Below are positions 24,905 to 36,524 of a stretch of DNA of 64,000 bases, in pieces. Made by a program: the position numbers and the translations under genes. Below the pieces are notes generated by a model. That model was not told the origin of the DNA. It saw nothing but the letters and a program-made list of their open reading frames with translations, and did not search any database. The stretch spans positions 68,129 to 132,128 of the forward strand of contig JAJEKB010020989.1 in assembly GCA_022393335.1 (NCBI GenBank). Direction: 5' to 3'. Each line of letters opens with the position of its first letter. The stretch's first letter is position 1. Source of the stretch: Macrotrachela quadricornifera. Taxonomy: Eukaryota > Rotifera > Eurotatoria > Philodinida > Philodinidae.

Positions 24905-25363
24905 TTAACATTTGAAATCTTCAGCCTTCAACTTCCCTGCTCCAATGGCTGCCACAATAAACTGTTCTATGGCTTTTTCCATTGCTCCTTGACGACTTTT
25001 AAGTCCTGATCCTTCACCGACGATACCTGCTGCTCGTTTCTCGCATTGAAATTTACCATCCCATACCCATTCTAATTTGCTCACACGTCCTTTTAAATTT
25101 CCAGTGCAATCAATATTGCATACCTTAATTGGCTGATCATCACTCCATGTATGTAAAGACCAAATGATTTTACCTAAGTCGAAAGCACAGCCTATCCAAA
25201 CATTAGTTAACAGAGCAGCTACACAAGATTCTGGAAAATCAATGTCTTGACGTCGACGACGTTCCAATGAGTATGATTTATGAGATAAATGCTGTCCATC
25301 AATGATATATGGTGATAGGAATCCTACAATGACCAAGATAGCCAATGTGGTACTTGTTTGCAT
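24905..25363 (-). CDS. secreted protein, possible anti-lipopolysaccharide factor / scygonadin-like
   Basis: The protein has 152 residues. It starts with a signal peptide (MQTSTTLAILVIVGFLS, cut near I-I-D-G-Q), then a short basic pro-region with R-R-R-R followed by Q, a furin-type site. The mature part has seven Cys. Its C-terminal half reads W-V-W-D-G-K-F-Q-C, then G-E-G-S-G-L-K-S-R-Q-G-A-M-E-K-A, then F-I-V-A-A-I-G-A-G-K-L. This order (basic strand with Trp, Cys, G, R-S-R-x-G, helix with A...F...A, G-L) resembles crustacean and horseshoe-crab anti-LPS factors and scygonadin, where the Cys-bounded beta-hairpin binds lipid A. The resemblance is by eye and distant, so a lineage-specific secreted protein is the alternative. 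A TATA box (CTATATAAAAGC, minus strand) lies near 25413-25424. Single exon. Confidence 0.6.
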   Translation of the reverse strand: MQTSTTLAILVIVGFLSPYIIDGQHLSHKSYSLERRRRQDIDFPESCVAALLTNVWIGCAFDLGKIIWSLHTWSDDQPIKVCNIDCTGNLKGRVSKLEWVWDGKFQCEKRAAGIVGEGSGLKSRQGAMEKAIEQFIVAAIGAGKLKAEDFKC

Positions 25364-25412
25364 GTTTTGCCTATTGTATATAAACTTGATTTTAATATAA
25401 ATGAAGTATGCA

Positions 25413-25424
25413 AAAGCTTTTATA
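25413..25424 (-). promoter_or_regulatory. TATA box of the ALF-like gene
   Basis: CTATATAAAAGC on the minus strand lies about 50 bp before the ATG at 25363. Two weaker TATA-like words lie closer (25376-25403). Confidence 0.45.
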
Positions 25425-26875
25425 TAGAATCATGAGAATGTATAAAAGGAAATATCTTTCAAGTATTCTCTTGAAACATAATAAATATAAAAAGTATAAG
25501 TCTAGATGATTAATCTCAAGTTCAAATGACGTGTTTCTTCTACGCAGATAACTGAGATTATACTGATTGACTTTACATAAAATGATTTAACTGTCTCTTT
25601 ACTATACACAACGGATATAAATATTGACGAAATATTACTATAGACGATAATTCTTATTGCGTACCGACATATCGAAACTCGTGACAATAATATTTTAATT
25701 TATGTGAAAAGAACTAAACAATAATTGTGTGCAATTAATTTTAAACTGTCCAACATTTTACTATTGACATAATACGAAAATCGGTATTTTCATTAAGTAA
25801 ATATTGACATAATAGGTATTGATAGGAAGAAAGTTGCATTAATACAATCTTGAGTCAATAACTATAGAGTAAAATCATATTACAACAAGCGAATATTTTC
25901 AATGCTGGTTGTTTTTTCATAGATGATAAACTTACCAATTCTATATAAACTATATACCGAATAACCTGAATAAAACCCATTCGTAGAAACGTTTTCATAT
26001 ATGACGTATTATATTTACAATTTTTAGAATAATATTTCGATGACAAGTATCAATATTCAGTAGATTAGTTAGAAAGTTTTATTACTGCGCAATTGACTTG
26101 TTTCCTTTACCTAATTTCTGAGAAAAATTTGAAAAGAATAAAGTATATCTCGAAGCTAGTAAAATACGCATATGCATTCTCATATATTTCATTATCGACG
26201 AAGAAAATGTTTGTCATAGATAAAAACATGACTCATATTGAAAAACAATTTTAAATCTTCATATCAAAGTTTGTCCAATGATTATTTCTATGATCAATAT
26301 ATTTTAGAATATTTAATGAAACGAGAATATTCATGGAAATTATATCTTTAAAAATCATTTTACAGAACAATTATTATATTTAAGAAATTAATATACGAAA
26401 AGATAAAGAAAGCAATCTTTTATTTTAAAATTATACAGACAAGTTTATTGATAATTCGCAAATTTTTCTCTAATAATACAAATAAGACAAAATTTACACG
26501 ATTTAATACTACTGTATGATTGATTGACTAGAATTGTGATCTTATATTCTTTAAATATATATAATAGCAGCCTTACGACACTTATTCACTTATTCTTCTT
26601 TGCCATGCTTATGTGTATTTTGGCACGTATAAAGCAAAAAATTTGAAAAGCATTCGTTGCAATAGCAATATTATTAGCTAAACCTTCATAGGAGCGTTGC
26701 AACATGTGAATCATGAATTTGTTATTCGTGTTTTAACAAGTACTTCGTACATATTCTATATATTGAATCTAAAAAAACATCAGACATACTAAGGGAAAGG
26801 TTATTAATGTTGACTAAAATACTATTCTTTATTTTAATTTAACTGGTGTTTTAGGTGAAATGAACGTCTTAGCCC
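25425..26875. other. intergenic, nothing convincing
   Basis: AT-rich. Minus-strand open frames at 25502-25687 and 25855-26046 have no support. Confidence 0.35.
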
Positions 26876-26877
26876 TA

Positions 26878-27482
26878 GTGAATGTACTAAGCTAAGGGTA
26901 CCCAGATTAATATGTTTACTGAACAAGTACTTGTATGGGTGCCCACACGTGTACATTTACTGAGAAAATTTCTACAGAGTACCCTGAATTTGTCTCGTTC
27001 TGTGTAATAAACTGTTCATTCACCCTTTTCTTTTGTGCACACGACTTAATATAAACAACTAGACAAAACGTAAGAAATTAATTTTTTTTATACTATTTTT
27101 TTCGTCGATTATTTCTTGACTATTTACTAGTTGAGAACATGCCGATCTTGATAGAAAATTGAGACAGGACTACCTTGAAGTGGTCTGATGGATATCTGAC
27201 CAACTCAGGTACGGAGGTCACATTTCAGAATTGACCTGCTTGAATTTCCAGAATTAGAAAAATGTCATAAAATGCCTTAAAAGAAAAAAAAATGAAAAAG
27301 GGTCAGGCCGAGGTTCGATCATCGACCATCGACATACTACAATTTTGGCGTCAGGGTACCCAAAAATACTGTGCAATAGTACTTATTTACTGAACACTTT
27401 CCAAGAGGGTACTCGTTCCAATAGCTTATAGATATCTAAAAGTACTTTAAGATAGTCAGTACCCTCATTCCAGTACATTCAC
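26878..27482. mobile_element. 605-bp MITE with TA flanks
   Basis: Both ends read GTGAATGTACT outward in, followed at a short distance by GGGTAC, and both are flanked by TA (26876-26877 and 27483-27484), as expected of a Tc1/mariner-type target. The interior has several more GGGTAC/GTACCC words and a G-G-T-T-C-G-A-T-C word at 27309 that resembles a pol III B box, but no A box or cloverleaf. Non-coding. Confidence 0.6.
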
Positions 27483-27484
27483 TA

Positions 27485-28424
27485 GAGAGAGCATTCAAAA
27501 TCGACCACCATAGCTCACCAATATTCTAATTAGAAAGAATATCGAAATTCTGAATTAGAATTCGAGTCAGGTAGTAAGATTACAATAGCAGTCCGTGACT
27601 AGCATAACATAATATCTAATTATCTACATGTTTGAAACAAGCATACCCCGAATAATTTTTGTTTTCGTCAATGGATGAGTTAACGCTGAGCCTTACTCCA
27701 TTTGAAAACGTTCCGCTGTCTATGTCTATGTCTATGTCTGTATATGTAACTTACAAGCAAAACCAAAGTAACTCTGATTTGAAAAGAGTGGAAGTACGAT
27801 ATCGATTCTATAATCTTTTTCAGTCAATAAATAACCCATTTTGGCAAAAATTTGTTTCCTTAAACTTAGTATTTAATACCAAGAAATCTAATTTCATAGT
27901 TAGATAGATAATACCCGAAAAACAATCACATACACTTTGCTTCTCGCGAAATTTTAAGCTATTATAAAATGAGCAAACAACTAGGCTCACACAAGAACTT
28001 CTACAATTTTTACAGCATTGTATATTCTATGTACGTATTCCATTTAAACGTAAAATGTATAGAAACTCATGAAATATATTTTTAATTTAACTCTTACAGA
28101 CTTACACGACGGATACTGTGTGATACTTTGTTTGAAAAATCAGAGTATTATTTTCCATTTTAACTGTAAAAACAAAATGACATTTGACCTTCTATTTTAG
28201 ATTCCTATTAGAAACGTTGCTAGTTATATAATCAAAATGAAAGCGTCGGACTTTGTCTATTCCATCTAATTATTATGTTTTCATCAAATGCAATATTTTA
28301 TTTCTTATTTCTTCTTGCAAATAACAATATTTACTTATGGCACATATTAAGTGTATCTGTTAAGTTTATATAGTAATCATTTTTATTTTTTATTAACAAC
28401 AAAAAAAAGCCATAAAAACAAATC
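27485..28424. other. intergenic, nothing convincing
   Basis: It contains a short TCTATG microsatellite (27718-27739) inside a weak open frame. No gene is called. Confidence 0.35.
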
Positions 28425-28669
28425 ATTCTTCTTTTAATGACATATTTACCCAAGTCGAAAAATCCAGTGGCTTGAATTTCAATACGAATTTAATCGGATT
28501 TTGTCGGAGCCCGACAAAAACCGACAGAATCCGACGGCTTTGCTTCGTCCTGGATAATTCTTTAAAAATTTTTGCAACAATATCATTGACAATTTTTTCT
28601 CCTTTGACTAACATTTTTTTCAACTTTTCGGCCGAATCTGTATTTCTATCATTAACTTCACATTCATCC
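28425..28669 (-). CDS. orphan terminal exon of an unknown gene, with a GTCGG-repeat insertion
   Basis: On the minus strand a good acceptor (TTTTTTTGTTTTAG) opens an 81-residue frame ending in TGA. It begins D-E-C-E-V-N-D and runs through a Lys-rich amphipathic stretch (KMLVKGEKIVNDIVAKIFKEL) to W-V-N-M-S-L-K-E-E. In its middle, 28496-28541 is a mirrored set of GTCGG/CCGAC words that keeps the frame open but looks inserted. I found no convincing upstream exon: 28840-28905 has splice-like borders but contains a stop. The family is not recognised. Confidence 0.35.
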
Positions 28670-29476
28670 TAAAACAAAAAAAGAATGATGGAATTAGAAT
28701 TATTTTTTCAATCAAAATATTTAGAATCTTAGAGAGAACCTATTCATCTAAAAAGGTTCCTATTAACTCATACTGTAATTTCATGTACAATTCAAAGACT
28801 AGATAAAAAATGTAGTATGATTTATATAATTACCACTTTTCTTTCAGACAAACTACCTCTGACATGAATCTTTATATGATTTCATCAAGTTTATTTATTC
28901 TACCTGTTCCTAAAATATGAGCTAAAAAAGGAAGTTATGAAATCAATAATATCTCTGTAATACATAACAACAGAGAATACTTTTGTGTAAAAATATGCTT
29001 ACGTCAATTTTTTCAGCCATATATATATAGACACAGTAAGAGAGATAATTAATCAAGAATAATATGTATAAAATATGTAAATATGTATTTCTATATATAT
29101 CTATATGTATGTCCCTGTATATATCGAATGGTTGACGAAAGAATATGTAATAACTGACAAGATCAAATAAAAAAAAGAGAAAAAAATCATCGTTAGTTGA
29201 AGCGTCAAGTGGATATTACAATAATTAATTGCAGTAGAGAATTAGATGCATATTTAACCCAAGCGTCGTTCATTTTTACTCCGAAAAAACTTCGACTTAA
29301 ACACATATGATTTAGTTACATAAACAGAGCATGAGGATCAGAATTATTTATGAAAAATGAAAATATATAGCCCTCTAGGATAATTAAAATCAATAATTAA
29401 GAAAAAAGATCATCCCATTTTTTTAAATTCTTATTTATTTTGCATTGTAAAGGGTGATTTTTAAATGGCAATTAAT
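28670..29476. other. intergenic, nothing convincing
   Basis: AT-rich with TATATA microsatellite-like sequence near 29010-29125. A possible minus-strand exon at 28840-28905 is interrupted by TAA. Confidence 0.35.
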
Positions 29477-29480
29477 TTAA

Positions 29481-31357
29481 TCCTTTCACGGCGACGCTAT
29501 AATTTAATGAGAAAATGTATAGAAAAACACTTTCTTTTGGTTTTTTCTTATGCAGGAGGTTAAACGTAAGCTACCATAGCTTCTGTCTTCAGTACTTTAT
29601 TTGAATTCTTTATTTCATAGCATAATGCTTATCATTAAGACACTCAAGACAAAAAAATTTATCACAGTCAGAACAGAAAATTTTTACTTTCTTTGCTGCT
29701 GCGTTGCTCGCTTCTCTTGACTGTTCTGCCCTTCCCTTCGCATAGCAGCCAGTACACCGTCTGCCAGCATTGCGCGCAGATCCTTCCTTTTCTTCGAGCT
29801 TGTGATCCGCCAGCTTGCGTTTCGTTTGACTTGTTGAACGTTCTCTCGGATCAGGTTTTAAATTCTCGTCTGGTACACGAAAAAGCAAAGATCGCACAAG
29901 ACTTTCACGAAACTGTAACATTGTCGTACGGCTTGTGTCATAATTTTCCTTGTAAATCAAATAAACATTCACTAACAACATTCCAAATATCATTTCAAAT
30001 GCCACCTTTTGATAACACTTTTTAGATCGTCTGAGACACGTGTAGTATGCCGATAGTTGATCTGATAAATCGATAACTTGTGACTTCATGATGCGTTCAT
30101 TCGATTTATTTGTTTTTCTGATCCCCACTAAAGTGGCTGAGTGGGATGGCTTTGTGGATATCATCAAAACATCTCTTTCATCTTTCCACTTGATTACTTT
30201 TGTACCATTGTTGCTCTGTAGTCCATAAACTTCACTACGCTTGAGCTCTTTCCGAACTACTTCATGTCCTGATGCAGCCCGATTATTTCTCAATGTTCCA
30301 GTAAGACAGGTATCATTTCGTAATAAACTTTTTGCTAGAGCCATACTTGTAAAGAATTTATCAAGTACTACAGTTCGATGATATCCCAAAAGATCATCTA
30401 TCAAATCGATTACGGCGGTTTGAGCGTGCCCAGGATCAGCCGTTGGATCCTGCATGTGCTTTTCCAGGAATGTATTGTTTGAACAAAAGTCTCCTTTTCC
30501 ATGGTACCATTGTTTCGTCAATAGAAATAACGTAACCAGAAAGGTAAATTGACTTGAGTCTAGCTCTCAATAAATCTAAAAGTGGTTTCAGCTTGAACAA
30601 CCTGTCGTGGTCTGCATGCGCTTCTTGGTTGTTCGAAAAATGAAAAAATTTGAGAAATAATTCAAATCGGCCTCTTGACATAGTATTTTGAATGATTTCA
30701 GATCCAAACAACTTGTTTTTGTGTTTGTACGTGTTGTTCTGCATATCGATTGGTTTCACGAACCATGAGACTAATAATCTCATTAGTGATGAAATGTCGG
30801 TAACAATCGACAGGATTGATCGTATTATCTTCCGAATTTGCCGGTACTTCTTCCATCATTCCATAATCCTCCGAGAATTCAGTGTCAGATTCTGATTCTA
30901 TTTCTTCCCAGACTTATGAATCCAAATCATCATCACTATCATCCGTAACTTGTTCTTCGGAGCTTGATGATTTGAATCGCATTCTGGAGAAGCCATCATC
31001 CAAACTACTCACATCACTTTGTGAGTTGCCACTTTCCTCTGTATCCGTTTCTTCCAATAGCATGTAAATTGCAAATTTTGAGAATATGATTTCAGCTTGT
31101 TTTCATTATCTCGATTAGAATGATTTCAGTATTTTTATATGCATATATAGATAAGTTGAAAAAATCTCATGTATCACAGAAGAAAAGAAGATGGGAAGAA
31201 ACCAACATAGTAAATTTTATTGGAAAAATCCATATTCGCCACTGGATACTTCCCATACATCAAAAATATCCATGAATATATTTATCGAGGACGAACATGC
31301 ATGAAAATTTGTATATTGAACTTATTTTCCTCGAAAAACCGAATCGCCGTGAAAGGG
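29481..31357 (-). mobile_element. piggyBac element, both ends present, transposase broken
   Basis: The left end is TCCTTTCACGGCGA and the reverse-complemented right end CCCTTTCACGGCGA, matching at 13 of 14. Both are flanked by TTAA (29477-29480 and 31358-31361), the obligate piggyBac target. The element is 1,877 bp and its transposase reads on the minus strand. Confidence 0.85.
29610..31063 (-). pseudogene. piggyBac transposase pseudogene
   Basis: Read on the minus strand. From 31063 comes an acidic N-terminus, interrupted by TAA at 30914-30916, then VDCYRHFITNEII and ETNRYAEQ, typical of the piggyBac N-terminal block. Near 30735 the frame changes and about 60 residues are missing before MSRGRFELFLKFFHFSNN. 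The first catalytic Asp is in S-I-D-E-T-M-V-P-W, followed by FKQYIPGK. Near 30440 a second deletion with frame change removes the GYxxxFxxYxG part. The remaining frame (29610 to about 30440) carries the second Asp (VVLDKFFTS), the third (L-S-D-Q-L-S-A-Y-Y) and a C-terminal Cys-rich finger (CTGC, CSDC, CLEC). At least one stop and two deletions, so it cannot be active as it stands. Confidence 0.85.
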
Positions 31358-31361
31358 TTAA

Positions 31362-32428
31362 TAACCTCTATTCAGGTAATTGGTAGAAGAATGTTTATGC
31401 ATTATGATACTTGTCTATAAGTTCTGTAATAGAAAATTTCTTCTTATTATTGCTATCCCTAGAAACTTCAGTTTGCACCGCCAATGATTTTCGGTGAGCA
31501 CTCTTAATTTACTTGATCAGTCAAACTGTTCTTCATATAATCATTTATTTAAAAGGCATACTATGAAAATATTTTATGAAATAAAATAGATACTATTTGT
31601 TTATATTTTTATTTAAGTATACTTGCTATTTCGTGAAAAATCTTTTTATGATTATATAGAATTCCGATTTATTAAAAATATTAGATTTTGAAAAAAATTT
31701 AAACTTCATTTAAACATTTATAAATATGTTTTTTTGTGTAGAATGTAGAGATGTACGACATTGTTTTATGAAAGGCAAAAGTATTTCAATTTATTTGTTA
31801 ATAGTAATCAAAAATCAGTTGGATTCATTAGAAATAAACGATGACATTATACAAAAGTAGATGAATTCTTTTATTCTTCTTGTTTTATTCTTTCATCACC
31901 TTTTTAGTAGGAATAACAAAAGGAAAAGAAAAGAAAATAAAACGTATTTCTAATTCAAACATTAATTATTTAAGAAAAACATAAATAAAAAAAGAGTCAA
32001 ATTATTATTATAAGAATACAATAGAAACTATGAAAAATAAATGAGTAGTCAACAACTATTCTAATTAGTTTCGTAAGTATAATCTTTTCGTTAAAGTTAA
32101 TTAACCATTAGAGAGAAACAATTTTGTTTGATATATCGAATTTGTTAACGACATTATTAATATAATAAGGTAGTTGAATAAAAGATATTTATTTTGTTAA
32201 AGTGTTAAAAAAAATTGCTGAATGAATATCACTAAACTTCAATAAGATTAACTTGATGGAAATAAACGATATTATTTGTGTAGCTAAGGGAAAAAAATAA
32301 AAGTTTATTTTAAATTTGCGGAGTCAATGTGATTATTTTGACAGCTATATTTATTGGAATGATAGAAAGTATTATTTTTGCCAATGTGTTAGAATAATAT
32401 TGATTTTCTTTTTTTTTCGTTTTCTTTT
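31362..32428. other. intergenic, nothing seen
   Basis: Strongly AT-rich spacer up to the assembly gap. No gene recognised. Confidence 0.35.
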
Positions 32429-32922
32429 TTTCTTTCTTTGAATAAATTGAGTGATTAAAGAAGTTGATGGTTGCCNNNNNNNNNNNNNNNNNNNNNNNNN
32501 NNNNNNNNNNNNNNNNNNNNNNNNNNNNNNNNNNNNNNNNNNNNNNNNNNNNNNNNNNNNNNNNNNNNNNNNNNNNNNNNNNNNNNNNNNNNNNNNNNNN
32601 NNNNNNNNNNNNNNNNNNNNNNNNNNNNNNNNNNNNNNNNNNNNNNNNNNNNNNNNNNNNNNNNNNNNNNNNNNNNNNNNNNNNNNNNNNNNNNNNNNNN
32701 NNNNNNNNNNNNNNNNNNNNNNNNNNNNNNNNNNNNNNNNNNNNNNNNNNNNNNNNNNNNNNNNNNNNNNNNNNNNNNNNNNNNNNNNNNNNNNNNNNNN
32801 NNNNNNNNNNNNNNNNNNNNNNNNNNNNNNNNNNNNNNNNNNNNNNNNNNNNNNNNNNNNNNNNNNNNNNNNNNNTTTCTTTCTTTGAATAAATTGAGTG
32901 ATTAAAGAAGTTGATGGTTGCC
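32429..32922. other. assembly gap of 400 N with identical 47-bp edges
   Basis: N runs from 32476 to 32875, exactly 400. The 47 bp before it (32429-32475) and the 47 bp after it (32876-32922), TTTCTTTCTTTG through ATGGTTGCC, are identical. Either a tandem repeat was not resolved or two overlapping contigs were scaffolded with a default gap. Protein frames crossing it are meaningless. Confidence 0.95.
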
Positions 32923-33104
32923 GTCGTTATTATTGATTGATTTATTCGTTGTCGATTCTTTTTTTCACACATTTAAAGTGTTCCACTTGAAGGGCATGCA
33001 ACGATTGCATTTGCATTCATCAATATATATGTGTACATATTGCTTATTTTTCAACAGACATCTAAAACACTTCCATCGTCGTCTTCATCGTCGTCAAAAG
33101 AAAA

Positions 33105-35111
33105 ATGGATGTGAAACAAATTCATATTGAAAATAATAAATCAACGTTTAATTCTAGTTCAATAAAACGTTTAATTCATTTTGTTCATAATCTTGAAGAA
33201 AAATTATCATCTGTTAAAACAATTCATGAAAAATTGCATGAATTAATATTTATTGTATCAAAAACACACGAAAATATTATTCAAGAATTAACAACAATTA
33301 AAACTGTTTTAAATGAACAAAAACAAGATGAAGATGAGTTAGTTATTTTTCATATTTAATAGATTTTTATTTTCTACTTTTAATAGAACAATTCCAATTG
33401 ATGAAACAAAATCTGAATGGGATGAAGAAGATGACGAACAACAAGAACAAGAACAAGAACAAGGCCAAGATCAAATCTCAGATGCAACAAAAAAATTTCA
33501 ATCAAAATCAGTAACAAACTTAAATACAAGAGATGAACAAATAAATTCTCCATCAAGTCGTCCGACGGATCGTTTATCGTTATGTTCAGCATCATCATAT
33601 GCTTCAACATCAACTAATTCATCAGCTATTGAAAATCGTACCAATTCTTCAACAAGTAAACATTCATCAAATTTAAAAAAATCCAATCAATCATCATCAA
33701 GATCTAAATCACCAAAATCAGTTACTTTTAGTCTTAATCAAAATAACAATTCAAATAATAATATTATTCAACGAGAAACATTTATTGGACCTATTCAAAA
33801 ATCTCAAACAGAAATAGATAATACATTTACTCAAATGACAACCCCAATTGTTCCCAATTTTAATCAAATGGTTAGACAAAATTCTAATATTATACCAGAT
33901 CTATTTAAACAACATATTAATGAAGTTACAAATAAACCAAATATTGGTTATAAATTGGGAAAGTAAGTCTTTCTAATTTTACTTTTTATTTTTTTGTACT
34001 TTAATAAATTAGTGCATTAACAAATGTACGTATTCATGAAATTGAACCAAATAATGGCGATTATCTTCGTTTACTTAATATTTCAAATTCTGACGATTAT
34101 GATTTGAGTGAACATTTTTTACAACAAAATATTGCTTGTGTACCTATTTGTCGTTTTCGATTTCCAAATAATACTATTATTAGAGCTGGACAAACTGTCA
34201 CTGTAACTAATGAGAAAGGTTTTAATTATTTGGAAAATATTTCTTTGTATGTTAGGTTTGGTGTGGTGCATTAAGAGGTATTGATCCTCAACCGCCACAT
34301 ATATTTCTATGGAAAGAACAAAGGCGATGGGAAACTGGACCAGAATGTGTGACTATATTGGCTAAACCAAGTGGACAGGTGCAAAGAATTTATTTTTATA
34401 TTTTACATTGAAAACAGTTCTGTATATAATCTCCTATAAAACCATGTGAATAGAATAATTTCAATGGAAGTTGAAAAATTAATTAGTTTTTTTCTTATTT
34501 ATTATAAAATGTTCTAATATGATTTCTATTTAAATAGGCAATTGCATGGGCACGAAGTTCACATCGTGTTAATAATGATCAATCATCAAGTAAATATTAT
34601 TTTTACTGAATTAATAAAACAATTTGTTCTAAATTTAGGTGATATTTTATTTGTACATTCAAAATCGAATAGTGGAGCATCAGATACAACAAGTATTTCA
34701 TCAAATCCTTTAAAGTTATTTTCATTTTTTTAAATATTTTCCATTATGAAGAATATACCTTTTTAAAATAGAAGTAGTTCTCGTCTTTCATCCTTTTATT
34801 CTATTGGAAGTAATAAACCTCCATTTGCACATTCTCCATCAAGTCCTGTACATCCTGATCATAATGTAGGAAGTTCATCAAATCTGCCAAATGTTCTTCG
34901 TTCGCAAATGCATCAAAGAGTATGTTTATTATTTTATTGTTTTATTCAAAATATTTGATAAACTTAGGGTGGTTTTTCTCAATTACTTAATCGACCAAAA
35001 TCAACTCCATTTGCAAGTCACACTGGTTGTAAACAAGATTTAATTAGTATAAATTTTCTACGAAAACAACAAACAACACAACCACATAAACAAACTATTG
35101 TTAAAACATAA
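33105..35111 (+). CDS. lamin-tail-domain protein with N-terminal coiled coil (8 exons)
   Basis: Predicted exons: 33105-33337, 33387-33962, 34013-34202, 34256-34378, 34538-34589, 34639-34714, 34772-34919 and 34968-35111. The total is 1,542 nt, 513 residues, with every junction in phase and six of seven introns 48-57 bp (the fourth is 159 bp). Residues about 15-75 form a heptad-like helix (LIHFVHNLEEKLSSVKTIHE). Next comes an acidic Q/E run and a Ser/Asn-rich linker. About residues 265-400 form a lamin tail (LTD) Ig-like fold: ALTNVRIHEIEPNNGDYLRL, the FPNNTIIRAGQTVTVWCG strand pair with the hallmark G-Q-x-V-T-V-W, and the GPECVTILAKPSGQAIA end. The central rod of true lamins and a CaaX end are missing, so it resembles LMNTD1/LMNTD2-type proteins rather than a lamin. 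The start is the first ATG after the gap, so upstream exons could exist. Confidence 0.75.
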
Positions 35112-35651
35112 AATATAAATTTTTTAAGTAAATATATTTATTTTAATTAGAATATTATTATAAATATTCACATCCAATCTATTTTATTCGTAAATTTAGA
35201 CATAAATCATCATTGAAAATTACGTTTTACTTTTGATTATCAAAAAATAAAAGATATTTATATTAGTTAAATCAATTTTCCAATCAGATCTACAATCATT
35301 ACCTGGAATGCCAAGAATTTTATCGAGATTAGAAATGCTGATTTATTTTTATATTTTTTTATAGTAAAGAATAAATATAATTATAATTTTTATATTCATG
35401 AAATAAAGATGAAGAAATTCGCGTGATTGCACTCAAATTCTTAATCCCAAAATGAATTGTCTACTTGCATGTTTGTCCACAGACTTTGCTCATTCCACTA
35501 TCACAACAGCAACATATTCTATGCAGTACCTTTAGGTCTTCAAGTTGTATATTATGGAGGTATTCTACACCCTTATGCTCTATGAATTCTGCCTAAGTTT
35601 AATTTTGCCTGTGATACATGTATATACACTTTTGTATTCCGTAAAACAAAG
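35112..35651. other. intergenic, nothing seen
   Basis: 3' flank of the lamin-tail gene. AT-rich, no feature. Confidence 0.35.
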
Positions 35652-35955
35652 GAGTTTTGCAGAACCCTCTGAAAAGGTTCTGTAGATTTCAAAAAGACTC
35701 CAAATGTGCCCAAAGTTTCAAAGAAAGGGTAAAAAATTCGACAGAACCTTTCGAGGTTTTGTACTTTTTCATGGAACCTTCTTTTGCTTTATGTAACCTA
35801 AAAAAAGGTTCTGCAAGAGATGATTCTGTTAGTGAGTACTCCGCCAAATCTTCAAAAAGTTCTGTTGAATTTTTTATCCTTTTTTTTGAGACTTTGAGCA
35901 CATTTGGAGTCTTTTAGAAACCTACAGAACCTTTTCGGATGGTTCCGCAAAACTC
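35652..35955. mobile_element. foldback element with ~110-bp arms
   Basis: Both ends read GAGTTTTGC-R-GAACC outward in, and the arms share AAAAGGTTCTGTAG and AGACTCCAAATGTGC. Both strands are open as a by-product of the symmetry (35657-35917 plus, 35689-35901 minus). I do not call these genes. Confidence 0.75.
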
Positions 35956-36520
35956 TTTTTTTTAAGAGAGTATATGTGTCACTCATTTGTGCACCAATTT
36001 TACGTTCATTTTATCAGTAATGACTTGACGAAGAGTGATGTGCTCTTTAAAAAACATGAAATAAATAAATTGAGTAAACAAAGGAGAATAATATGCTCAT
36101 TAAACAAACATTATACCTTAGCTAACAATCAGTAAACGAGAAAAGCTTATATCTCTTCCGTGAAAACTAAAACAATAGCCATTTCTAACCTAGCAAAAAC
36201 AAGTACCGTTCGTCGTTTCAACTCACTTAGCCCTCGACTGTGGAGGGTGGTTTTTTTTTCGCAAGTATCAATACGGGAGGAATTGATCTACACACTTTAT
36301 ACGAATAAGCAATTCAAATCTCTTTGCTAAATTCGTAACATTGAAAAAAAAACTACTTGATCCTTTTTGTGAAATCGTTTGGAATAGAACATTTTTTATT
36401 GAAAGCTTGTAATATTATAAGCACTAGCAATTACATACAAATTTTGTAAAAGAGAGAAAGGAGGTTAGAACCATTGAGCAAAACGCAATAGTGTTTCTAT
36501 CTCAGCAAGTTGAGATTTGC
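35956..36520. other. intergenic, nothing seen
   Basis: No coding or repeat signal beyond a T-run at 36250. Confidence 0.35.
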
Positions 36521-36524
36521 TTGG

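Noticed and set aside
27300..27325. GGTTCGATC word resembling a pol III B box
   Set aside because: No A box at the right distance and no cloverleaf. It lies inside a MITE.
32310..32972. Open frames spanning the N run
   Set aside because: They exist only because N was translated as X.
35657..35917. Open frames of 86 and 70 codons on opposite strands
   Set aside because: They are mirror translations of a foldback element, and their protein texts resemble each other for that reason.
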